Source: an uncultured Caldimonas sp. (GTDB lineage Bacteria > Pseudomonadota > Gammaproteobacteria > Burkholderiales > Burkholderiaceae). Taken from it: a stretch of 64,000 nt of DNA. The position numbers and the translations under genes are program-made. Numbering within the stretch: position 1 is the stretch's first letter; each line of letters opens with the position of its first letter. Positions 18,198 through 26,704 of the stretch are shown one piece after another. The stretch is taken from contig NZ_CAMLJQ010000009.1 of the NCBI RefSeq assembly GCF_946480305.1, positions 72,582 to 136,581 on the forward strand. Direction: 5' to 3'. The notes under the pieces were generated by a model. That model saw only the letters and a program-made list of their open reading frames with translations. It searched no databases and was not told where the DNA came from.

Positions 18198-18875
18198 TCA
18201 TGCAGCCGTCGTATCTGCCACCGGGCCCGTCGCCACCTTCATGTGCTGCGGTGACGTGACCCCCATCGACACATAGATGCTCGTCACTGCCTCCACGCCG
18301 ATGTCTTCGGCCGGCTCCACCCAATCGACCGGGACGTACAACAAGCCGCCGCCAATGGGCACCGGTGCGGTCGGCACCAGCACCGCGTGATACGTGCGCC
18401 CGTTCAACAGCAACGGCGCCGGTGTCGACAACAACGCCAGCACCGCCACACCGCCCGGCCCGCCGAAGTGGCACCACACCGGGCTCATCGACTTCAGCCC
18501 TTCCTTCTCGCGCTGCGTGATCACGTCGACAAAGCGCTTGGTGAAGTCATACAGCGTGCGCACCACCGGGATGCGCAGCAGCACCGACTCCACCGCCCGC
18601 CGCAGCCCCTTCTGCAAGCCGGACTCCACCAGCACGCCGAGGCCGAACACCGCCACCATCACGACCACCAGCCCGAGCAGGTAGGCAATGACCTCCGAGC
18701 CCGTGACGCCCACACCAATCGCCACGAGCACCCCACCCACCAGGCTCTCCGGCCCGATCCACGCCAGGAAGAGCTGCGCGATCCACAACAGCACCACCAC
18801 TGTGACCGCCAGCGGCAGCACAGCCACGAGGCCCGTGAGGAAGGTACGCAGAAGGGGGCGCAGGCGGGTTTTCAA
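18198..18875 (-). CDS. DUF502 family membrane protein
   Basis: A 225-residue inner-membrane protein of the DUF502 family, with two transmembrane regions near the N-terminus (FLTGLVAVLPLAVTVVVLLW and the IAYLLGLVVVMVAVFGLGVL region) and a conserved soluble domain containing IPVVRTLYDFTKRF. I start at the TTG at 18873-18875 because AAGGAG sits eight bases upstream and the DUF502 pattern begins there; an in-frame ATG at 18965 would add an unconserved 30-residue leader. In plants and bacteria the family is linked to membrane homeostasis, but no biochemical role is established. Confidence 0.82.
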   Translation of the reverse strand: MKTRLRPLLRTFLTGLVAVLPLAVTVVVLLWIAQLFLAWIGPESLVGGVLVAIGVGVTGSEVIAYLLGLVVVMVAVFGLGVLVESGLQKGLRRAVESVLLRIPVVRTLYDFTKRFVDVITQREKEGLKSMSPVWCHFGGPGGVAVLALLSTPAPLLLNGRTYHAVLVPTAPVPIGGGLLYVPVDWVEPAEDIGVEAVTSIYVSMGVTSPQHMKVATGPVADTTAA

Positions 18876-19025
18876 TTGACGGCTCCTTGGGATGGCGGGG
18901 CGTATTGTGGCGGGTGCGGAAGCGTCCGAGCCGTGGAGTTGTTTGTCAGTGACCGCCGCCTGCACGTACAGCGCAGCGCGGCGGGAAAAAGCGTTCTCTT
19001 TCAGATCGCACAGGTCTGCAATCGG

Positions 19026-19745
19026 TCAACGCTTGAAATAATACTCACCATATTCTTCATTTTGCTTATCCAAGGGGACCGCCTTTAGTTTCGATGTCTT
19101 CTTCAAGTTTATTTTCTTGACGTTCTCCCATCCCAAAGCGTCAAATATCTTTTCAGCCATCACACAAAAGCTTCTCATTGTTATGTAACGAGCCCAAGCA
19201 CCGACCGTGGCGACAGTAAAAATTATGGCTGCCAAATTGATTCCCATGGAGCTAACCATAGCATCAAAATACGAACCACTCATCACCCAAGACAACAAGG
19301 CAACCCAAACAAAAAACAGGACAAGAAAAAAGACCCCCGCGCAACGTATTAATCGCTTGATATACGCCGATCTGCCATAGATGACGTGAGGATACAATGC
19401 GACCACGCCATCTTTTTCTCTACAAATCGCGACAAGGCTGTACATTTCACCTTGAGGATGAGCGACCACCTCCACCACATCCCCATCTCCAAATGGAGCA
19501 CTCCAAATCCATCCCTTTACCATTTTTCCGTCAATCGAAAATTCAACCCAATCTGCACGTGCAGTGGGGTCCTCCACGCGCATGACACCAAGCGCCGTAG
19601 CCGAATTTCCTGTAAGCGCCGCCCCTATTGCAACCGCGGCATCCAAACCCTCACTTGAAAAACCTTTCTGAAAATCTCTCCGGTGTCGAACTGCGGAGTA
19701 GTTAGATATCACGCCTTTTAGAACAACAGGTTTATCAGAAAACAA
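19026..19745 (-). CDS. Putative type VI secretion system effector-type membrane protein
   Basis: A 239-residue protein that begins FSDKPVVLKGVISNYSAV and contains RRDFQKGFSSEGLDAAVAIG, WVEFSIDG and ALYPHVIYGRSAYIKR. These match my memory of the family annotated as putative type VI secretion effector, found beside vgrG genes. Two transmembrane segments lie at about residues 133-155 and 165-185. The stretch is strikingly AT-rich compared with its neighbours and uses codons such as AAA and ATA freely, a sign of recent transfer. It is the last gene of the minus-strand T6SS cluster, 114 bp beyond the nearest DUF6708 gene. It could equally be an immunity protein. Confidence 0.65.
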   Translation of the reverse strand: MFSDKPVVLKGVISNYSAVRHRRDFQKGFSSEGLDAAVAIGAALTGNSATALGVMRVEDPTARADWVEFSIDGKMVKGWIWSAPFGDGDVVEVVAHPQGEMYSLVAICREKDGVVALYPHVIYGRSAYIKRLIRCAGVFFLVLFFVWVALLSWVMSGSYFDAMVSSMGINLAAIIFTVATVGAWARYITMRSFCVMAEKIFDALGWENVKKINLKKTSKLKAVPLDKQNEEYGEYYFKR

Positions 19746-19859
19746 AATTTCCTCCCTTTAGTGTCTTGAATTTTTCCATTTACTTCTTCTTGAAGGCCTC
19801 GCGAGTGCGCAACACCGCAAGTAGGCTATCCGGTCGCCGAGCTGATGTTCAAAGGGTGC

Positions 19860-20999
19860 TCACGCAGCATCTGCATTGACAGGCTGAGGGGTATCGCTTG
19901 ATTCAGAGGTCGCTGCATTGGCCTGTTTCGACAACGCCTCCAAGTCCAGCCGCTCGCCCGCGCCGGCCAGCATCTGCGGAGGCAGCTCGATGTCCCGGTC
20001 GAAGAAGTGGCTGATCCAGTTGAAGACGATGGAGAGCGTCATCACGCTGCCCATGAACGCGGGGGCGGTGTACCAGATGTTCTCGTCACCATGCTCGTGC
20101 CGCCAGATGTTGTAGGCGCCCCAGGCTAAGGCCGCCACGCCCAGCGGCCACACACCCGGCAGCATGGCCTGAGCCGACTGCAGCAGGTTGCTCGGATACG
20201 CCGGTGCCGGCGTGTCGCCCTTGTGCATCACCGGCCCGTCTTCTTCCATGTACCGCCGCACGAACTCCCACAGGTCCATCGCCATGCTGCGGCCGATCAG
20301 CAGCGGCGACGCCAGCGTGAAGCTGCCGATCACCCAGTTGCTGTCTGGCTGCTCCTTCACGTAGAACTGCAGCACGCGCAGCGTCTTGGCCACCTTGCCC
20401 ATCAACACTGTTTCTTCGAAATACTCCGCCTCCAGGCAATCCCAGTCGTACTCGATCAGCACCATCGGCGACCAGGGCTGGAAGGCCGTCAGCCAGTATT
20501 TGAAGATGCGGACCGGGTTGCTCAAATCTCGCTCGGGCATCTGCTGGACGAATTTGTAGACCTTGCGTGTCTTGCGGTTGAGTACCAGCGGCACGTCTTT
20601 GGGGCCGAAGAGTTCGATGCGCCAGCCGCGAACTGAGGTTGAAGTAAGTGCGAAGGCAAGCAGCAGAAACACAAAGGCCAGAAACGTAAAAGGCAAAACA
20701 TACCCACCGACATCTTCTGCGTATGTCAGCTTAAGGATTGTCGATCCGGCATATGTGCTAAACGCTGCCCCGCATAACAAGACGACGCCAACAACACTCA
20801 CGTACCCGCGCATGCCCGTCGGCGCCAATTGCAGGCTCACTGCATGCTCGTGGGCTCGCGACACCAGATGCAAGTTGTGAGGCGTCTCCGACGCCTTCTG
20901 ATCCTTCGGCAGATGCCGAGCATGCTTGGCTCGGTCCTTCACCGACAGCAGGCCGGCCTCGCGCAGCTCATGCGCCGTCTTGTGCAGATAGTTCGTCAT
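19860..20999 (-). CDS. DUF6708 domain membrane protein, copy 1 of tandem pair
   Basis: A 379-residue protein with two N-proximal transmembrane segments (about residues 65-125), a central soluble domain (IELFGPKDVPLVLNRKTRK, YDWDCLEAEYF) and two more hydrophobic segments near residues 285-335. It is the type found directly downstream of VgrG-linked effectors and annotated as DUF6708. It is nearly identical to copy 2 over roughly 19.92-20.62 kb, but its first transmembrane block is wholly different. Effector-adjacent, membrane-bound and duplicated with local divergence, it is a candidate immunity protein for the large effector; this is inference. Copy 2 ends 40 bp upstream. Confidence 0.75.
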   Translation of the reverse strand: MTNYLHKTAHELREAGLLSVKDRAKHARHLPKDQKASETPHNLHLVSRAHEHAVSLQLAPTGMRGYVSVVGVVLLCGAAFSTYAGSTILKLTYAEDVGGYVLPFTFLAFVFLLLAFALTSTSVRGWRIELFGPKDVPLVLNRKTRKVYKFVQQMPERDLSNPVRIFKYWLTAFQPWSPMVLIEYDWDCLEAEYFEETVLMGKVAKTLRVLQFYVKEQPDSNWVIGSFTLASPLLIGRSMAMDLWEFVRRYMEEDGPVMHKGDTPAPAYPSNLLQSAQAMLPGVWPLGVAALAWGAYNIWRHEHGDENIWYTAPAFMGSVMTLSIVFNWISHFFDRDIELPPQMLAGAGERLDLEALSKQANAATSESSDTPQPVNADAA

Positions 21000-21039
21000 G
21001 GCGAACCGTTAACCCGCCAAGCCCATGCTCAAAGGGTGC

Positions 21040-22188
21040 TCACGCGGTATCTGCATTGGCAGGCCGAGGGGTGTCAGGTGACGCAGGCACCGTCCCGTTG
21101 GCCTGTTTCGACAACGCCTCCAAGTCCAGCCGCTCGCCCGCACCGGCCAGCATTTGCGGCGGCAGTTCGATGTCCCGCCCGAAGAAGTGGCTGATCCAGT
21201 TGAAGACGATGGAGAGCGTCATCACGCTGCCCATGAACGCGGGGGCGGTGTACCAGATGTTCTCGTCACCATGCTCGTGCCGCCAGATGTTGTAGGCGCC
21301 CCAGGCTAAGGCCGCCACGCCCAGCGGCCACACACCCGGCAGCATGGCCTGAGCCGACTGCAGCAGGTTGCTCGGATACGCCGGTGCCGGCGTGTCGCCC
21401 TTGTGCATCACCGGCCCGTCTTCTTCCATGTACCGCCGCACGAACTCCCACAGGTCCATCGCCATGCTGCGGCCGATCAGCAGCGGCGACGCCAGCGTGA
21501 AGCTGCCGATCACCCAGTTGCTGTCTGGCTGCTCCTTCACGTAGAACTGCAGCACATGCAGTGTCTTGGCCACCTTGCCCATCAACACGGTCTCTTCGAA
21601 ATACTCCGCCTCCAGGCAATCCCAGTCGTACTCGATCAGCACCATGGGCGGCCAGGGCTGGAAGGCCGTCAGCCAGTATTTGAAGATGCGGATCGGGTTG
21701 CTCAAATCTCGCTCGGGCATCTGCTGGACGAACTTGTAGACCTTGCGTGTCTTGCGGTTGAGCACCAGGGGCACGTCTTTGGGGCCGAAGAGTTCGATGC
21801 GAAAGATCCGAATCGCGATGCTGAGCGACAAGAAGGCACACACCAAGAGCCCTGCGATCAGGACGTCCATTACAAGCGTCCACACGTCTGCTGGGTATGT
21901 ATCGGTTAAATGAATCAGAACAATGAATTGGTAGACCCAATACAGACAAAACGCCGATCCAAAGAGGAAGCCAACTCCAAAAACACTTACGTAGCCCCGC
22001 ATGCCAGTGGGTGCCAACTGCAAGCTCACCGCATGCTCATGAGCACGCGACACCAAATGCAGGTTGTGCGGCGTCCCTGACGCCACCTGATCCTTCGGCA
22101 GATGCCGGGCATGCTTCGCACGATCGCTGACCGACAGCATGCCTGCTTCGCGCAAGTCATGCGCCGTCTTGTGGAGGTAGTCCGTCAT
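21040..22188 (-). CDS. DUF6708 domain membrane protein, copy 2 of tandem pair
   Basis: A 382-residue paralogue of the next gene. The N-terminal 68 residues and everything from IELFGPKDVPLV onward are almost identical to copy 1. Between them lies a different pair of membrane helices (SVFGVGFLFGSAFCLYW and DVLIAGLLVCAFLSLSIAI here). The ATG overlaps the stop of the effector gene (TCAT at 22185-22188 on the plus strand), so this copy is translationally coupled to the effector. The short C-terminal tail also differs (GTVPASPDTPRPANADTA). Coupling to a toxin-like gene supports an immunity or accessory role. Confidence 0.75.
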   Translation of the reverse strand: MTDYLHKTAHDLREAGMLSVSDRAKHARHLPKDQVASGTPHNLHLVSRAHEHAVSLQLAPTGMRGYVSVFGVGFLFGSAFCLYWVYQFIVLIHLTDTYPADVWTLVMDVLIAGLLVCAFLSLSIAIRIFRIELFGPKDVPLVLNRKTRKVYKFVQQMPERDLSNPIRIFKYWLTAFQPWPPMVLIEYDWDCLEAEYFEETVLMGKVAKTLHVLQFYVKEQPDSNWVIGSFTLASPLLIGRSMAMDLWEFVRRYMEEDGPVMHKGDTPAPAYPSNLLQSAQAMLPGVWPLGVAALAWGAYNIWRHEHGDENIWYTAPAFMGSVMTLSIVFNWISHFFGRDIELPPQMLAGAGERLDLEALSKQANGTVPASPDTPRPANADTA

Positions 22189-25100
22189 GATCGCGATTTT
22201 GCTGGTTCAAGCCGCGGGAACGGGCCTTCTGCTTCCTGCACCTTGTCCCAGGTGAGTGCATCGGCCTGGGCTTTTTGCAGTGCCCGCACAAACGCCTGTT
22301 CTTCAGGATCCCAGCGTTTGGGATCGTCATAGCCTTGCCCCAGCTTGCGGTACTTCGGGCTGTTGCCGAAGTAGCTGTGCTCGACCCACTCTTCCAACGG
22401 CGTGCGGTCCATGTACATCAGCAACCCTTCAGCCGAGAAGGCCAACACGGTGAGCACCAGCCCCCAGCCAGTGAGGCTCAGCCCCAGCCGTGCCCAGCCG
22501 TAGCCGAAGCGAAGGCCCACATAGCGCCCCGCCGAGTTCTTCACGCCACGCAGCGTGACGCCCTCGAGCAGCTGACGTTCAAGTATCCAGTGGTAGCCAA
22601 CTTCAACTGCGGCGGCACCTCCAAAGCCGCCGCCCACCAAATGGGCGGCTCCCACCGAAATGAAAGCAGCCCCTTTGCCACGCTTTCCATCACCCCACTT
22701 ATCCAATCCTCGCTTGAAGTTCTGGGCCGCATTCATGACCCCGCCGACGGCCCCAGCCAGTCCTGCCACCAAGAAGAACGTCGCCGCCACACCCGACATT
22801 GCCTTGCTGGCAAACGCCCCTTGCGCGAACTTCGCCTGCCGCATGTCGGCCGCCGCAAGGCCGGCCAACTCGAACATGCCCCCCGTCATCCCGGCCTGGT
22901 TGTCCCAAAGCCCCAGCTTGGTCATCAGGATCGCGTCGTTGATGGCCTGCTTCTGCTCCTCTGTGAGGTCCGGCCACTTCAACAGGCGCTCGCGCAACTG
23001 CTCGATCTTGGCGTCGTTCGTCTGGTACAGACTCCACTGCAACGCCACGCCAAACACCGACAGGCAACCGCCCAGGCCCGCAGCTTCCGACGCCGAAAGC
23101 GCGCGGCCCACCTGCTGCACGCCGCGCCCTGCAGCCCCGGCGACCTCCACCGCACCCCTGACCCCGCGTTCGATCGTGCCACCAGGGCCGGCAACGGTCT
23201 TCACGCCTTCGAGCGCACCGCGTGCCGGCGTCGACAACGCGAGCAAAGCCGCCGTGCTGGCCATCGGGATGCCTTCGCTTGCCACGCGCAAGGTGGAATT
23301 CTTGAGCTTGTCGAAGCGATGCGCCCGCGCAAAATGCTCGGCCAGCCACGCGGTGGTGACGTCGATAGTACGCATCAGCTTGGCGCCGCCGCCCAGCACG
23401 GTCAGCCGCAGGCTGGTCGATTCACGCCCCAGTGCCATCACGTCCTGCGAGTTGCGCAGCGTCACGTCGTCGCTGACCAGCTCGATCCACATGGCCTCGC
23501 GCCCGACCTTGCGCGCGAACGCCTCGTCGGTCATGACCTTGTTCCACAACGTGCGGGTCTTGCGGTTGAAGTTGACGCCGCGCTGCGACAGGTGCTCCAC
23601 CAGCTCCAGGAACTGCTCCAGCTCGATCCACACGCGTACGCGCACCGGGCGCGGTGGCGGCTGCCGGAACAGCACGCCGCGCAGCAGCATGCTGAACTGC
23701 TCGCTCCAGGCGTTGATCTTGTTGGAGAGCTTTTCTTCGGCCAGCTCCAGCAATTGCAGCCCGCGGTCCGCGCGGCTCACCGTGCTGGTCTGCGCATTCT
23801 TGGCGGCTTGCTCGGCCGCCTTGGCGAAGGCCGAGCTTTTGAGGTGTTCCGCCGCCCCTGAAAGAAACGCCTGCACGCTGAGGCTGAGTTCGATTCCAGC
23901 CTGGCTGAGCCAGCCGAACTTGGCGCGCACGTAGCCGCCGGTGTAGTCGTCGCTCAGCAGTGCCTTGAGGGTGTCGTAGCTCTTGTCGAGCTTGGCGTCG
24001 GGGTTGGTGTACCAGTTGACCGTGGCCGCCCAGAAGCTTTCCAGCTCGGCCACCAGCGCCTGCTGGTTGGCCACCATGGCACGCAGCACCCAGCCGGCGT
24101 CGCTGCTGGGTACGGCGGTGAGCCACTGGCGCATCAGCTCGGTCAATGCGGCCGTCGGCGGGCCGGCCATGAGCACGGCGCAGCATTCGCTCATGTACGC
24201 TTCGCCGGGTTTGTGCGGGCGCTGATGACTGTTGGGATCAGCCGGGTCGTAGTGCTTCTGCATGTAAGCCGCAAGCGGCGCCCAGCTCAGCAGCCGCTCG
24301 CGGTCGCGGTCGTGCTGCTCGACCAGCGCTTCGTAGCGCTTGACCTCCTGCTCGTACTGCTGCACGAACGCCTGTAGCGCAGCGCGGTTGTGCAGGCGGT
24401 CCATCTTCTGCGTTGCCTGTCCCGTGTTGATCTGCGCCAGTTGCTCGCGGGTGGTGAGAACGAGCCCTTGCGACGGGTTGTCGGCGTACTTGAGGTACAC
24501 CGCCTCGGCATGCACGTTGCGATGGATTTTCTTGTCGTTTTCGTAGCTCTGATAGCTCGTTTCCTGCTGCTGCAGCCATATGCCGCTTTTGGCAAGCTGC
24601 AGCGCAAGCCGAGCGTCTTTCTCGGTGAAGCGTTGGCGCCCCGATGAGGTTTTCAGATCGGCTTGCGTGAACGGCTTCAATGCACCGGATGCACCGGCCT
24701 TTTCTCGCGCCTGCTCGAGTTGGGCATCGTAGATCTTGGCGCGGATCATTTCGATGGTGCCGGCGGATTTCAGCCCATGGCTCTTGCTGTGGGCGTAGTC
24801 CAGGCTCTGCTTGTAGCGTGCCCCGGAGATGTGCGCCAGCGCCTGGGCCGTGCCCACCGGGTCGCGCAGAACATAGGCAAACCCCTTGCCGGCCGTCTGC
24901 GGGTGGCCGGCCGACAGCGCCTGGATGCGTTGGGCAAGCAAGGTGCCGTTGCCTTTCACGGCCGCCAGCGGTTGCGCTCCGGCGTACCGTGCATGCTCCA
25001 GCGTATGCAACGCAAAGTCGGCCACATGTTTGTTGAACCACTGTGCGTCCGGCGCAGGAACGAAGGGCGACGCCTTGCGCGGCGCCTTCATGAACGCCTC

Positions 25101-25688
25101 GGTGTTGCCGGCCAGCGCCGCCTGGATGTCGATGCGCTCCATGACGGCGAGGTCGCCCTTGTTGCGAGCACGCAGCTCGCGGCTCCAGAGGTTGCCGCTC
25201 ACGGCCACCCGGATGCCAGTGGCCAGATGCGCGTCGCGCAGCCTATAGGTCATGGCGGTGTAGATGTGCGTGCCGCCGTCCTTGGTGCAGGCGAACGGGG
25301 CCGGCGCGTCGAAGCACGGGTGGTCCTGAGGCACCAGCGCGCCCCCGGGGATCATGCGCAACACTTCCCAGTGGGCCTCGTCGGGATCCCTGTCCTTGGG
25401 TGCGCGGCGCTTGTCGAGTTCGGCGGCCCGTTTCTTCAGCCACGCGGGCGGAGTCTCGTGGTAGATGTGCAGGTAGGTGCCCGGCCGCAAACTGCGCAGC
25501 ACCAGCTTGGCCGCGGCGAGTGTGGGTAACCCGAGAGCGGCGACGGAGTCGCCGTGCGTCTCGAGTTCGCTGGCCTCGCTGGGTGCAAGGGTTTGGTCGA
25601 TGGCGACGGCGGCATGGCTCAGGAAGACGATGCCCAGACCGCTGTAGTCGCAGATGGAGCAGGTGGACGTCGGTTGCGGTTGCGTCAT
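22185..25688 (-). CDS. T6SS effector, BTH_I2691/VasX-like
   Basis: A 1167-residue protein. The N-terminus has a Cys-x2-Cys (CSIC, Cys10 and Cys13) followed by DYSGLGIVFLSHAAVA, the signature start of VasX-N/BTH_I2691-family effectors loaded through a VgrG. A long central part is mostly helical. The last third has about four hydrophobic segments, including GVAATFFLVAGLAGAVGG and LGLSLTGWGLVLTVLAF, separated by basic loops, consistent with a pore-forming or membrane-disrupting toxin. It follows a DUF4123 adaptor with ATGA overlap and is followed by DUF6708 with another ATGA overlap. Membrane permeabilisation is inferred from VasX; the target is not shown. Confidence 0.85.
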   Translation of the reverse strand: MTQPQPTSTCSICDYSGLGIVFLSHAAVAIDQTLAPSEASELETHGDSVAALGLPTLAAAKLVLRSLRPGTYLHIYHETPPAWLKKRAAELDKRRAPKDRDPDEAHWEVLRMIPGGALVPQDHPCFDAPAPFACTKDGGTHIYTAMTYRLRDAHLATGIRVAVSGNLWSRELRARNKGDLAVMERIDIQAALAGNTEAFMKAPRKASPFVPAPDAQWFNKHVADFALHTLEHARYAGAQPLAAVKGNGTLLAQRIQALSAGHPQTAGKGFAYVLRDPVGTAQALAHISGARYKQSLDYAHSKSHGLKSAGTIEMIRAKIYDAQLEQAREKAGASGALKPFTQADLKTSSGRQRFTEKDARLALQLAKSGIWLQQQETSYQSYENDKKIHRNVHAEAVYLKYADNPSQGLVLTTREQLAQINTGQATQKMDRLHNRAALQAFVQQYEQEVKRYEALVEQHDRDRERLLSWAPLAAYMQKHYDPADPNSHQRPHKPGEAYMSECCAVLMAGPPTAALTELMRQWLTAVPSSDAGWVLRAMVANQQALVAELESFWAATVNWYTNPDAKLDKSYDTLKALLSDDYTGGYVRAKFGWLSQAGIELSLSVQAFLSGAAEHLKSSAFAKAAEQAAKNAQTSTVSRADRGLQLLELAEEKLSNKINAWSEQFSMLLRGVLFRQPPPRPVRVRVWIELEQFLELVEHLSQRGVNFNRKTRTLWNKVMTDEAFARKVGREAMWIELVSDDVTLRNSQDVMALGRESTSLRLTVLGGGAKLMRTIDVTTAWLAEHFARAHRFDKLKNSTLRVASEGIPMASTAALLALSTPARGALEGVKTVAGPGGTIERGVRGAVEVAGAAGRGVQQVGRALSASEAAGLGGCLSVFGVALQWSLYQTNDAKIEQLRERLLKWPDLTEEQKQAINDAILMTKLGLWDNQAGMTGGMFELAGLAAADMRQAKFAQGAFASKAMSGVAATFFLVAGLAGAVGGVMNAAQNFKRGLDKWGDGKRGKGAAFISVGAAHLVGGGFGGAAAVEVGYHWILERQLLEGVTLRGVKNSAGRYVGLRFGYGWARLGLSLTGWGLVLTVLAFSAEGLLMYMDRTPLEEWVEHSYFGNSPKYRKLGQGYDDPKRWDPEEQAFVRALQKAQADALTWDKVQEAEGPFPRLEPAKSRS

Positions 25689-26704
25689 GAGCGTTCTCCC
25701 TCGGCGCGGTCGATGCCGCGTGTTGTTGTGGTGTCGAGTGCCTCTTGCGTGGGGCTCGTCGCGAGCGCTGCGAGGCGGTCATCCAGGCTGCCGGGGTCGA
25801 CTGCCGCGGCAGCCACGCACGCTTGCGCTGCCGCGGCGAAGGCCAGCCCCGGGGAGACGACGGCACGCCAAACGTAGGCCTGCAGGTCGCCGGGATGGTT
25901 GATGCGCCGGCCGAGTGCATGGTCCAAGGCGTCCCAGGCAGTGGCGTGCGCGTGGGTCGGCAGGTGCCCGGTGTGCGCCTGTGCGGTGGTCAACGCCTTG
26001 GAGACCACGACGCTGTAGCGCTCCAGCCGGCGGTACTGCATGAGGTCGATCGGCGCATGCGCAGGCGTTTGCTCGAAGCGGGCGAGCCGCTCGGCGCGGC
26101 GGAAGAAGTCTTCTTCGGCGTCGATCAGGCTTTCGTCGGCCAAGCCGAGATGGCTAGCCCAAAGGCCATCGCGTTGGCGCACGTGCCAACGCGCGATGGG
26201 GCCGAGCCACTTGGCGACCACATCAGTCCCGAGCAGGCCGGCGAGCATCTCGAAGCCGCGCGGGTCGGCCACTTGCAGGTAGGGCTTGCCGCCGTAGACG
26301 CGGCCTTTCCACATCTCCTGCAGGCGCAGCATGAGGCGCTGGGCCGGCAGGGCGGTTTCGATGAAGGCGCCCATGGTGAAGGCGCCTTTGCCGGATTCGG
26401 CAGCTGCCGCAGCTTCTTGGCGGGCGAACTCGAGCAACTGGGCGTACAGGGGGTCTTGGGGGCCCTCCAGGGCTACCAGATAGGGCAGCCGCAGGGGATC
26501 GTTGGCAGGCTGGTCGCTTTCAGCCAGCTCGATCGGCCGACCGCCCCATGCCTCGGCGCGCTTGGCGCGCAGTTCGTCAAAGCTGCTCGCGTGGGTGCCA
26601 GCGCCTAGCAACGAGGGTTCGCCGGCAAATGCGTTGATCAAGGCGTAGAGTGGCAGGCCGCACAAGCTGGGTTGCGGGCCGGTCATGAGGAGCCGGGCGG
26701 TCAC
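25685..26704 (-). CDS. DUF4123 domain protein (T6SS effector adaptor)
   Basis: A 339-residue protein lying between vgrG and the effector, the standard position of DUF4123 adaptors that load a specific effector onto the VgrG tip. The N-terminal third (LYALINAFAGEPSLLG, PYLVALEGPQDPLYAQLLE, and a segment with LMLRLQEMWKGRVYGGKPYL) follows the DUF4123 pattern; the rest is a helical C-terminal lobe. I use the GTG at 26702-26704, which overlaps the vgrG stop as GTGA with GGAG upstream; an ATG at 26684-26686 is the alternative. Its stop overlaps the effector start. Expected to be cytoplasmic and not secreted. Confidence 0.82.
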   Translation of the reverse strand: MTARLLMTGPQPSLCGLPLYALINAFAGEPSLLGAGTHASSFDELRAKRAEAWGGRPIELAESDQPANDPLRLPYLVALEGPQDPLYAQLLEFARQEAAAAAESGKGAFTMGAFIETALPAQRLMLRLQEMWKGRVYGGKPYLQVADPRGFEMLAGLLGTDVVAKWLGPIARWHVRQRDGLWASHLGLADESLIDAEEDFFRRAERLARFEQTPAHAPIDLMQYRRLERYSVVVSKALTTAQAHTGHLPTHAHATAWDALDHALGRRINHPGDLQAYVWRAVVSPGLAFAAAAQACVAAAAVDPGSLDDRLAALATSPTQEALDTTTTRGIDRAEGERS

